A DNA stretch of 64,000 nucleotides, from the NCBI RefSeq assembly GCF_051307045.1, contig NZ_CP150452.1, positions 248,001 to 312,000 on the forward strand, in the 5' to 3' direction. The translations under genes and the position numbers were made by a program. Shown piece by piece: positions 56,778 to 64,000 of this stretch. Within the stretch, counting starts at the first letter, position 1. Each line of letters begins with the position of its first letter. The notes beneath the pieces were generated by a model. That model worked only from the letters and a program-made list of their open reading frames with translations. It ran no database searches and was not told the DNA's origin. This DNA is from Dryocola sp031988645. Its GTDB lineage: Bacteria; Pseudomonadota; Gammaproteobacteria; Enterobacterales; Enterobacteriaceae.

Positions 56778-58211
56778 ATGCAGGTCTTACATGTATGTTC
56801 TGAAATATTCCCACTGTTAAAAACAGGCGGTCTTGCGGATGTTATCGGTGCGCTACCCGCCGCCCAGCTGGCGGGCGGCGTGGACACCCGCGTATTGCTG
56901 CCCGCCTTTCCGGATATCCGTCGTGGTGTCGCCGATGTGCAGGTGGTTGCCCACCGCGATACCTTCGCGGGTCATATGACTTTGTTATATGGCCACTTCA
57001 ACGGCGTGGGGATTTACCTGATTGACGCGCCCCATTTATACGACAGGCCAGGAAGCCCTTACCACGACACCAACCAGTTCGCGTATCCCGATAACGTGCA
57101 GCGTTTTGCGCTGCTTGGATGGGTGGCCTGCGAGATGGCCTGCGGGCTGGATCCCTTCTGGCGCCCGGAAATCGTGCATGCCCATGACTGGCATGCGGGC
57201 CTTGCGCCGGCCTATCTGCACGCGCGCGGCAACCCGGCAAAGTCGGTCTTCACCGTGCACAACCTGGCCTATCAGGGGCTGTTTTACGCCCATCATATGA
57301 ACGATATCGGCCTGCCCTGGTCGTTCTATGACGTCAACGGCCTGGAGTTTAACGGTCAAATTTCGTACTTGAAAGCGGGCCTTTATTATGCTGATCATAT
57401 TACGGCGGTAAGCCCGACCTACGCGCGGGAAATCACCGAGCCGCATTTTGCCAACGGCATGGAAGGGCTGCTGCGCCAGCGCCATCGTGAAGGGCGTCTG
57501 TCCGGCATCCTTAACGGCGTCGATGAAAAAATTTGGGATCCCGCCCACGACCTGCTGCTTGCCGCGCGCTACAACCGCGACACGCTGGAGGAGAAGGCCG
57601 AGAACAAGCGCCAGCTGCAGATTGCGATGGGGCTGAAGGTCAACGACAAGGCGCCGCTGTTTGCGGTGGTGAGCCGTTTAACCAGCCAGAAAGGGCTGGA
57701 TCTGGTGCTCGAAGCGCTGCCGGGGTTACTTGAGCAGGGCGGACAGCTGGCGCTGCTCGGCGCGGGCGACCCGGTGCTGCAGGAAGGGTTCCTGGCGGCC
57801 GCGGCAGAACATCCCGGCCAGGTCGGCGTGCAAATCGGCTATCACGAGGCCTTCTCGCACCGCATTATGGGCGGCGCGGATGTGATTCTGGTGCCAAGCC
57901 GTTTTGAGCCCTGCGGCTTAACGCAGCTATACGGGCTGAAGTACGGCACCTTGCCGCTGGTGCGGCGGACGGGTGGGCTTGCGGATACGGTTTCAGACAG
58001 CTCGCTGGAAAACCTGGCGGACGGTATCGCCAGCGGATTTGTTTTTGAAGACAGCAATGCCTGGTCGTTGTTAAGAGCGATCCGGCGTGCCTTCGTGTTG
58101 TGGTCCCGCCCGTCGCTGTGGCGATTTGTCCAGCGCCAGGCCATGGGTATGGATTTTAGCTGGCAGGTGGCGGCGCAGTCTTACCGCGATCTTTATCAAC
58201 GCTTGATGTAA
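56778..58211 (+). CDS. glgA: Glycogen synthase GlgA
   Basis: A 477-residue GT5 enzyme that adds glucose from ADP-glucose to glycogen. The substrate-binding KTGGL motif is at residues 15-19, the C-terminal nucleotide site has PSRFEPCGLTQLYGLKYGTL. Same length as E. coli. Start at 56778 after GGGAGCGATA; the frame is open further upstream but without family similarity. Confidence 0.97.
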   Translation: MQVLHVCSEIFPLLKTGGLADVIGALPAAQLAGGVDTRVLLPAFPDIRRGVADVQVVAHRDTFAGHMTLLYGHFNGVGIYLIDAPHLYDRPGSPYHDTNQFAYPDNVQRFALLGWVACEMACGLDPFWRPEIVHAHDWHAGLAPAYLHARGNPAKSVFTVHNLAYQGLFYAHHMNDIGLPWSFYDVNGLEFNGQISYLKAGLYYADHITAVSPTYAREITEPHFANGMEGLLRQRHREGRLSGILNGVDEKIWDPAHDLLLAARYNRDTLEEKAENKRQLQIAMGLKVNDKAPLFAVVSRLTSQKGLDLVLEALPGLLEQGGQLALLGAGDPVLQEGFLAAAAEHPGQVGVQIGYHEAFSHRIMGGADVILVPSRFEPCGLTQLYGLKYGTLPLVRRTGGLADTVSDSSLENLADGIASGFVFEDSNAWSLLRAIRRAFVLWSRPSLWRFVQRQAMGMDFSWQVAAQSYRDLYQRLM

Positions 58212-58230
58212 TTATCCAGGAATCACCGAT

Positions 58231-60678
58231 ATGAACGCACCCTTTTCCTATGCATCACCCACGCTTAGCGTCGAGGCGTTAAAGCACTCGATCGCCTATA
58301 AGCTGATGTTTACGGTGGGCAAGGACCCTGCTATCGCCAACAAGCACGAGTGGCTTAACGCCACTTTGTTTGCCGTGCGCGACCGCCTAGTGGAACGCTG
58401 GCTGCGTTCTAACCGTGCCCAGCTTTCCCAGGAAGTCCGCCAGGTTTACTACCTGTCGATGGAGTTTCTGATTGGCCGCACGCTCTCTAACGCCCTGCTG
58501 TCACTGGGTATTTATGACGATGTGAAAAACGCCCTGGAAGAGATGGGCCTCGATCTGGAAGAGCTGATCGACGAAGAGAACGACCCGGGCCTCGGCAACG
58601 GCGGCCTTGGGCGTCTTGCCGCCTGTTTTCTTGATTCGCTGGCGACCCTCGGCCTGCCGGGACGCGGCTACGGCATCCGCTACGACTACGGCATGTTTAA
58701 GCAAAACATCGTCGACGGCCGGCAGAAAGAGTCCCCGGATTACTGGCTGGAATATGGCAATCCCTGGGAATTCAAACGTCACAACACCCGCTATAAAGTG
58801 CGTTTCGGCGGCCGCGTGCAGCTCGAAGGCAAAAAATCCCGCTGGGTGGAAACCGAAGAGATTCTTGCGGTCGCCTATGACCAGATTATCCCCGGTTACG
58901 ACACCGACGCCACCAACACGCTGCGCCTGTGGAACGCGCAGGCAAGCAGCGAAATCAACCTTGGGAAATTCAACCAGGGCGACTACTTCGCTGCGGTAGA
59001 AGATAAGAACCATTCGGAAAACGTCTCGCGCGTGCTTTATCCGGACGACTCCACCTATTCCGGACGCGAACTGCGTCTGCGCCAGGAGTATTTCCTGGTT
59101 TCGGCCACGGTGCAGGACATCCTCAGCCGCCACTACCAGCTGCATAAAACCTACGCCAACCTTGCGGATAAAATCGCGATTCACCTCAATGACACCCATC
59201 CGGTGCTGTCTATTCCTGAGCTGATGCGCCTGCTTATCGATGAGCACAAATTTAGCTGGGAGGACGCCTTTGAGGTGACCTGCCAGGTCTTCTCGTATAC
59301 CAACCACACGCTGATGAGCGAAGCGCTGGAAACCTGGCCGGTGGATATGCTCGGCAAAATCCTGCCGCGCCATCTGCAAATTATCTTCGAGATTAACGAC
59401 TACTTCCTGAAAACCGTTCAGGAGCAGTATCCGAGCGACAACGGCCTGCTGGGGCGTACGTCGATTATCGACGAGTCAAACGGACGCCAGGTGCGTATGG
59501 CCTGGCTTGCGGTAGTCGCCAGCCATAAGGTCAACGGCGTTTCCGAGCTGCACTCCAACCTGATGGTGCAGTCGCTGTTCGCGGATTTTGCGGCCATCTT
59601 CCCGATGCGTTTTTGCAATAAAACCAACGGCGTGACGCCAAGACGCTGGCTGGCGCTGGCGAACCCGCCGCTTTCGGAGGTGCTGGATGAAATTATCGGC
59701 CGCACCTGGCGCACCGATCTCAGCCAGCTCAGCGAGCTGAAACAGCACATCGACTACCCGACGGTTCATCAGGATGTGCGCAAAGCGAAGCTCGCCAACA
59801 AGAAGCGCCTGGCGGAGTATATCGGCCAGCAGCTCAACGTGGTGGTGAACCCCAATGCGCTGTTTGATGTGCAGATCAAACGTATTCACGAGTACAAGCG
59901 CCAGCTGATGAACGTGCTGCACGTTATCACGCGCTATAACCGCATTAAGGCTGACCCCACTGCCGAATGGGTGCCGCGCGTGAATATCTTCGCCGGTAAA
60001 GCCGCTTCGGCGTATTACATGGCGAAGCATATTATTCATCTCATCAACGACGTGGCGGCGGTCATCAACAACGATCCGGTGGTTAAAGACCGGCTGAAAG
60101 TGGTGTTTATTCCAAACTACAGCGTGAGCCTGGCGCAGCTTATTATTCCGGCGGCGGATCTCTCCGAGCAGATCTCACTTGCCGGTACGGAAGCGTCGGG
60201 AACCAGCAATATGAAGTTTGGCCTGAACGGCGCGCTGACTATCGGCACGCTTGACGGCGCAAACGTCGAAATGCTCGAGCACGTAGGGGCGGATAACATC
60301 TTTATCTTCGGTAATACGGCGGAAGAGGTCGAAGAGCTGCGGCGCAACGGCTATAACCCGCGTGAGTATTATGAAAAAGACGAGGAGCTGCATCAGGTGC
60401 TGACGCAAATAGGCACCGGCATGTTCAGCCCCGGCGAGCCAACGCGCTACCGGGATCTGCTGGATTCGCTGATCAACTTTGGCGACCACTATCAGGTGCT
60501 GGCAGATTACCGCAGCTACGTGGACTGCCAGGATAAGGTGGACGAGCTGTATCGTCAGCCGGAAGAGTGGACGATTCGCGCTATGCACAATATCGCCAAT
60601 ATGGGCTATTTCTCATCCGACAGGACGATTCAGGAATACGCCGACGAGATTTGGCATATTAAACCGGTGCGGTTGTAA
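58231..60678 (+). CDS. glgP: Glycogen phosphorylase GlgP
   Basis: An 815-residue PLP-dependent GT35 phosphorylase releasing glucose-1-phosphate, same length as E. coli. The PLP lysine is in EASGTSNMKFGLNGALTIGT. The segment MEFLIGRTLSNALL and the catalytic GNGGLGRLAACFLDSLA are intact. 19 bases after glgA; last gene of the operon. Confidence 0.97.
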   Translation: MNAPFSYASPTLSVEALKHSIAYKLMFTVGKDPAIANKHEWLNATLFAVRDRLVERWLRSNRAQLSQEVRQVYYLSMEFLIGRTLSNALLSLGIYDDVKNALEEMGLDLEELIDEENDPGLGNGGLGRLAACFLDSLATLGLPGRGYGIRYDYGMFKQNIVDGRQKESPDYWLEYGNPWEFKRHNTRYKVRFGGRVQLEGKKSRWVETEEILAVAYDQIIPGYDTDATNTLRLWNAQASSEINLGKFNQGDYFAAVEDKNHSENVSRVLYPDDSTYSGRELRLRQEYFLVSATVQDILSRHYQLHKTYANLADKIAIHLNDTHPVLSIPELMRLLIDEHKFSWEDAFEVTCQVFSYTNHTLMSEALETWPVDMLGKILPRHLQIIFEINDYFLKTVQEQYPSDNGLLGRTSIIDESNGRQVRMAWLAVVASHKVNGVSELHSNLMVQSLFADFAAIFPMRFCNKTNGVTPRRWLALANPPLSEVLDEIIGRTWRTDLSQLSELKQHIDYPTVHQDVRKAKLANKKRLAEYIGQQLNVVVNPNALFDVQIKRIHEYKRQLMNVLHVITRYNRIKADPTAEWVPRVNIFAGKAASAYYMAKHIIHLINDVAAVINNDPVVKDRLKVVFIPNYSVSLAQLIIPAADLSEQISLAGTEASGTSNMKFGLNGALTIGTLDGANVEMLEHVGADNIFIFGNTAEEVEELRRNGYNPREYYEKDEELHQVLTQIGTGMFSPGEPTRYRDLLDSLINFGDHYQVLADYRSYVDCQDKVDELYRQPEEWTIRAMHNIANMGYFSSDRTIQEYADEIWHIKPVRL

Positions 60679-60683
60679 TTAAT

Positions 60684-60716
60684 AAGCGGGCAATTTATTG
60701 ATTGCCCGCTTTTTTA
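60684..60716 (+). terminator. Terminator of the glycogen operon
   Basis: AAGCGGGCAA and TTGCCCGCTT form a perfect stem with an 8-base loop, followed by a T run, directly after glgP. Confidence 0.93.
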
Positions 60717-60925
60717 TTGGCTACAAATATTTGGATAATATCTGCTTTTACTCTCTAATAGTTGCATCATCCGCACCTTTATAACCATCCTAAGAAAACT
60801 AAGAGAAATGCCCGACCATTATTCTGAAAAATGAATAAACAGAGGGTGCCTGATTTTGCACCGTGTAATATCCGTGACGACGATAAATAAATGGAAAGAA
60901 TAAACATAGTTAAAAGGATATTACT
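60717..60925 (+). promoter_or_regulatory. AT-rich region upstream of the effector gene
   Basis: About 210 bases of clearly lower GC than the flanking glg and glp genes. No gene is credible. It probably holds the promoter of the effector-immunity pair. AAAAGGATATTACT provides the ribosome site of the effector at the end of the region. Confidence 0.5.
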
Positions 60926-61292
60926 ATGGCCTGGATTTATGAACAAGCTACCGGCGTGCTGAAGCGGGAGGGCCGTGAAGTGGCGCGGATACGCGGGTAA
61001 AGATAATGCAAAGAACAACCCGGCGATGCAAAACCTGTCTGATATGGGGCCCCTTCCTCGTGGTAATTACACCATTACCGGTAATCCTTTTACGTATCCT
61101 CATACCGGACAATATTCCATCAGGCAGCGCCCTGCGCCGGGTAATATAATGTATGGCAGATCCGGCTTTCTTATTCATGGCGATAGCCGACAAAATCCGG
61201 GAGCGGCGGCGAACGGCTGCATTATTTTGCCGTTGCACATTCGTCAGATGATAGGGGACAGTGGGGACAGACAGCTGGAGGTTATACGTTGA
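60926..61292 (+). CDS. Tlde1-like (DUF2778) L,D-transpeptidase-fold effector, frameshifted as written
   Basis: A protein of about 121 residues after repair. It starts MAWIYEQATGVLKRE; the first frame then stops at 60998, while the rest of the domain continues in another frame as RGYAGKDNAKNNPAMQNL, MGPLPRGNYTI and ends with IHGDS and NGCIIL. Removing one G from GGGCC (60970-60974) joins the frames. The His and Cys in IHGDS...NGCI are the likely catalytic pair, as in the Tlde1 family, periplasmic T6SS effectors that trim or exchange peptidoglycan stem peptides. No signal peptide, as expected for a T6SS cargo. The gene lies between glgP and glpR, 53 kb from the T6SS cluster. The TTG of the immunity gene overlaps its stop. 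Confidence 0.82.
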
Positions 61293-61625
61293 AAAGGACT
61301 ATCATTGCAGCGCTGGCTATTATGCCTTTTTACGCTCAGGGCCGCGCAGGATTGTCACGCATGGCCGATGAATATGGCACAGGCGTGGCTGAAAAACGCT
61401 CACGTTGTCGATATCACCCAGCTCGATCATAAGAAAACAGAAATCAAACTGTTGGCCGAAGAGAAAAAGAGTAAAACGTTTATTACCCAGCTATACCATT
61501 TTATTTTTTATGACAGAGCCGGCGGGCGTTATGAAGTCATCACCCAGAATGATGCTTCTGACGTAGAGTGTTCAATCAGCGGGGTGAATACCTGGCCGAT
61601 CGCCCAAAGGGATATTACGCATTAA
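61289..61625 (+). CDS. Predicted periplasmic immunity protein for the Tlde1-like effector, frameshifted as written
   Basis: After repair this is a protein of about 111 residues: a TTG start overlapping the effector stop (TTGA), a signal peptide KRTIIAALAIMPFYAQA, then AQDCHAWPMNMAQAWLKNAH and a small mixed domain with two further acidic patches. The frame breaks at GGGCC (61339-61343); removing one G joins the signal peptide to the mature part. As written, the mature part would lack an export signal. A small exported protein right behind a peptidoglycan-targeting effector is the usual immunity arrangement (Tldi1 in Salmonella). The sequence family is assigned from context and general features, not from a search. 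Confidence 0.72.
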
Positions 61626-61785
61626 CCAGGGCTTTCAGGGCAGGGCTAAACGAAGGTGTAATGCACATTGTCGAACCTGTTTAAATATTGCGGCTTATGG
61701 TGAAAGGAACCAGTTAACGCTGATAAATTCTTAGACTGTTTTTCACCCTCTCCCTTTCAGGAAGAGGGGTGGAATAGCCGTAAAT

Positions 61786-62544
61786 TTAGCACAGCTCCAG
61801 CTGTACATTATTATCCGCGATTACCTGCATCACGCCCGCGGGCGGCAGTATATCCGTATAAACCTGATCCACCAGGCTAATGCTGCCTAAGTTTACCATC
61901 GCGTTGCGGCCAAACTTCGAATGATCGACGACCAGCATCACGCAGCGGGAGTTATCAATGATGGCGCGTTTGGTGCGTACTTCGTGATAGTCAAACTCCA
62001 GCAGCGAGCCGTCGCCGTCGATGCCGCTGATCCCCAGAATGCCGAAGTCCAGGCGGAACTGGGAGATAAAGTCGAGCGTGGCTTCGCCGATGATGCCGCC
62101 GTCGCGGCTGCGCAGCTCGCCGCCTGCCAGAATGATGCGGAAATCTTCCTTAACCATCAGCGTATTGGCGACGTTCAGGTTGTTGGTCACCACGCGCAAA
62201 TTGCTGTGGTCTAAAAGCGCGTGGGCAACGGCTTCAGGCGTGGTGCCGATGTCGATAAACAGCGTGGCGCCGTTCGGGATCTGGCTGGCCACCTTACGGG
62301 CGATACGCTCTTTCTCTGCCGTTTGGGTCGCTTTGCGGTCATGCCATGAGGTGTTCACCGAGCTGGACGGCAACGCCGCGCCGCCGTGGTGGCGCATAAT
62401 CATATTCTGCTCGGCAAGGTCGTTCAGATCGCGGCGAATGGTCTGCGGGCTGACCGAAAATTGCTCCACCAGCTCTTCGGTGCTGACGTATCCCTGTTTT
62501 TTAACCAGTTCTACAATGGCGTCGTGTCGTTGTGTTTGCTTCAC
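61786..62544 (-). CDS. glpR: Glycerol-3-phosphate regulon repressor GlpR
   Basis: A 252-residue DeoR-family repressor. N-terminal helix-turn-helix STEELVEQFSVSPQTIRRDL and a sugar-phosphate sensor domain with FIDIGTTPEAVAHALL. It represses glpD, glpTQ, glpFK and glpACB in the absence of glycerol-3-phosphate; its operators before glpD are visible at the right end. Sixteen bases downstream of glpG. Confidence 0.96.
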   Translation of the reverse strand: MKQTQRHDAIVELVKKQGYVSTEELVEQFSVSPQTIRRDLNDLAEQNMIMRHHGGAALPSSSVNTSWHDRKATQTAEKERIARKVASQIPNGATLFIDIGTTPEAVAHALLDHSNLRVVTNNLNVANTLMVKEDFRIILAGGELRSRDGGIIGEATLDFISQFRLDFGILGISGIDGDGSLLEFDYHEVRTKRAIIDNSRCVMLVVDHSKFGRNAMVNLGSISLVDQVYTDILPPAGVMQVIADNNVQLELC

Positions 62545-62560
62545 GCTCTACTCCTGATTC

Positions 62561-63392
62561 TTATGTTCGTTTTCGCGCATGCAGAGTATCGACCAGCGCC
62601 ATCGCCAGGCCCACAAGTAAGCCGGTAACGTGTGCGGCGTTGGCGATCGACATTCCTAAAATATCGAAGTAGCCCAGCACGATCCACAGCACCGCAAAGG
62701 CCATCAGGCCGCGCTGCATATAGATTCCGCTTTCAGGGTCCCGCTCGCCTCTGAGCCATACATAGCCCATCAGCGCGTAAACCGTGCCCGATAACCCGCC
62801 GAATAACGGGCCGCTGAATCTGGCCTGCACGTAGCCGCTAAGCAGCGCAGAGATAATGGTCAGGGTAATCAGCTTGCCGCTGCCAAGACGCTTCTCCAGC
62901 GGGCCGCCGAGATACCACCACCATAGCAGGTTGAAAACGATATGCAGCAGTGAAAAGTGCATCAGCGCGTGGCTGAAATAGCGCCAGAATTCATAGCGCA
63001 GGCTGTCGGCGTAGGGCCAGGCGAGCCAGACCATAACGGTACGGTCGCCCAGCGCCTGCATGGCCAGATAAACCAGCACGCAGGCGGCGATTACCGCAAG
63101 CGTAAAGGGCCCGGCTTTTTGCCGGATGGTGGTAAGGAAAGGGTAGCGCTGGTAGCGCAGGCCCGCTTGCGGTATCGCCCGCAGCCCAGCTTGCCGCCAG
63201 ATAGCGCGGATCGCCGGGATTGGCGAGGAACCTTTCCAGCTCCTGGCGAACCCGGCTTTCCTGGCCGTCGTCAGCAAGCCAAACGTCGCTTTGATGATGC
63301 TGCTGGATAGTGAGAATAACGCCCTGCGTCGCCATATAGTCGACAAACGCCTGTGCGACCCGCGGGTTGGCAAACGAGGTGATCATAATCAT
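62561..63392 (-). CDS. glpG: Rhomboid intramembrane serine protease GlpG, frameshifted as written
   Basis: A six-helix rhomboid protease, about 276 residues after repair. The cytosolic domain starts MIMITSFANPRVAQAFVDYM. The catalytic Ser lies in GGLSGTVYALMGYVWL and the His in AAHVTGLLVGLAMA; the WWWYLGGPLEKRLGSG loop is conserved. The frame breaks at the GGCCC of 63160-63164 (GGGCC on the coding strand); removing one base restores AAGDTASGLRYQRYPFLTTI. As written, the first frame ends at 62991 without the catalytic residues. In E. coli glpG follows glpE and precedes glpR, as here. The start at 63392 fits the family. Confidence 0.92.
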
Positions 63393-63457
63393 AGGGTTTT
63401 CAACCAAATCCGTACAAAAGGAAGCAGTATACCCGCAATGCGCAGGTTTCCTGAACC

Positions 63458-63787
63458 TTAAGCTGCGCCGCGATCGACTTCCGCCGGGAAATGACGATGC
63501 CAGGCATCAAAGCCGCCGTCTACGCTATAAACGCTGTCGTAGCCCTGTTGCAGCAGGTACTGGGCCGCGCCTTTACTGCTGTTGCCGTGATAGCACATCA
63601 CCATTACGGGGGTGGCGAAATCGGTCTGCTGCATAAAGGCGACCAGGCGGTCATTGGTCAGGTGAAAGGCGCCCGGCGTGTGGCCCATGGCAAAGCTTTG
63701 CGGATCGCGAATATCCACTAATACCGCCAGTTTCTGATGCAGCTTCTGGTGCGCTTCTTCCACACCGATACATTCAAATTGATCCAT
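63458..63787 (-). CDS. glpE: Thiosulfate sulfurtransferase GlpE
   Basis: A 109-residue single-domain rhodanese. The persulfide-forming Cys is residue 65 in VMVMCYHGNSSKGAAQYLLQ. It transfers sulfur from thiosulfate to cyanide or thioredoxin in vitro. First gene of glpEGR and divergent from glpD. Confidence 0.96.
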   Translation of the reverse strand: MDQFECIGVEEAHQKLHQKLAVLVDIRDPQSFAMGHTPGAFHLTNDRLVAFMQQTDFATPVMVMCYHGNSSKGAAQYLLQQGYDSVYSVDGGFDAWHRHFPAEVDRGAA

Positions 63788-63938
63788 AGCTTGCTCGTGT
63801 ACATATAAGGAAAGGGGAACGGGCTCGACGTCATACTAAGCGAAACCCGCCTCTGGCCGCTGATATTAACGCCATTATGTTATCCATATCACGCAGAAAT
63901 GTTTTTTTCTCGTTACCAAAAAGCCGGACACTTGCTAT

Positions 63939-63978
63939 TATGAGCGATAACGAACATTTATGAGCTTTAACGAAAGTG
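63939..63978 (+). promoter_or_regulatory. Two adjacent GlpR operators at the glpD promoter
   Basis: TATGAGCGATAACGAACATT (63939-63958) and TATGAGCTTTAACGAAAGTG (63959-63978) match the 20-base GlpR consensus and are directly adjacent, as in E. coli glpD. The TATTAT at about 63936 is a probable -10 overlapping the first operator. Confidence 0.85.
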
Positions 63979-63990
63979 TGCGAGGACAGC

Positions 63991-64000
63991 ATGGAAACCA
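63991..64000 (+). CDS. glpD: Aerobic glycerol-3-phosphate dehydrogenase GlpD, first codons only
   Basis: Only ATGGAAACCA (Met-Glu-Thr) is inside the window. The call rests on the two GlpR operators, the GAGGACAGC ribosome site, the divergent position next to glpE and the METK start of GlpD. Confidence 0.8.

Noticed and set aside
60779..61238. Two minus-strand frames over the effector region
   Set aside because: Both overlap the repaired Tlde1-like gene or its AT-rich leader and have no protein-like pattern or ribosome site.

Overview
The window is a piece of an Enterobacteriaceae chromosome (gammaproteobacterium, GC-rich coding DNA). The backbone from about 12.2 kb to the end follows the Escherichia coli order yhhT-yhhS-dcrB-yhhQ-tusA-zntA-yhhN-yhhM-yhhL-rsmD-ftsYEX-rpoH-livJ-panM-livKHMGF-ugpBAECQ-yhhA-ggt-yhhY-ryhB-yhhX-yhhW-gntRKU-yhgN-asd-glgBXCAP-glpRGE-glpD. 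The proteins match my recollection of the E. coli ones closely, but several accessory insertions show this is not E. coli K-12. The genus is not determined from sequence alone; Enterobacter or Cedecea-type relatives are reasonable guesses.

Region 1 (1-7.5 kb) is the end of a type VI secretion (T6SS) cluster: 3' part of tssM, a TagF-like gene, vgrG with a Pro/Thr/Glu repeat tail, a PAAR tip protein, a TagK/FHA-like protein, tagJ (impE) and tssE, closed by a large hairpin. Region 2 (7.5-12.2 kb) is a surface-adhesin module: a classical autotransporter between two orphan LuxR-type regulators. Region 3 (12.2-22 kb) holds membrane transporters, sulfur relay (tusA), a complete three-gene TRAP transporter between tusA and zntA, and zntA with a textbook ZntR promoter. 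Region 4 (22-28.4 kb) is rsmD, ftsYEX and rpoH. Region 5 (28.5-35.4 kb) is branched-chain amino acid uptake with panM. A short remnant of a YefM-like antitoxin lies between livF and the Pho-regulated ugp operon (35.7-40.8 kb). Region 6 (40.7-51 kb) has ggt, yhhY, the small RNA ryhB with its Fur box, yhhX, yhhW, gluconate genes, yhgN and asd. Region 7 (51-60.7 kb) is the glycogen operon. Region 8 (60.7-61.8 kb) is an orphan Tlde1-like (DUF2778) T6SS effector and its predicted immunity gene, placed between glgP and glpR. The window ends with glpRGE and the first codons of glpD.

The most striking global observation is that ten genes (PAAR, yhhS, zntA, ftsX, ugpA, gntR, glgX, the Tlde1-like effector, its immunity gene and glpG) are frameshifted. 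In every case the reading frame is restored by removing one base (two in glgX) from a GGCC site that has gained an extra G or C. Because essential ftsX is among them, this looks like a systematic sequencing error at GGCC, possibly a modified-base effect, rather than gene decay. These genes are reported here over their full repaired span.

Biologically, the most interesting parts are the orphan effector-immunity pair located far from its probable secretion machine, the LuxR-flanked autotransporter, the VgrG tail, and several compact regulatory devices: an RBS-covering hairpin in the zntA leader, the dcrB terminator inside the yhhS coding end, and REP elements inside the ugp and liv operons.
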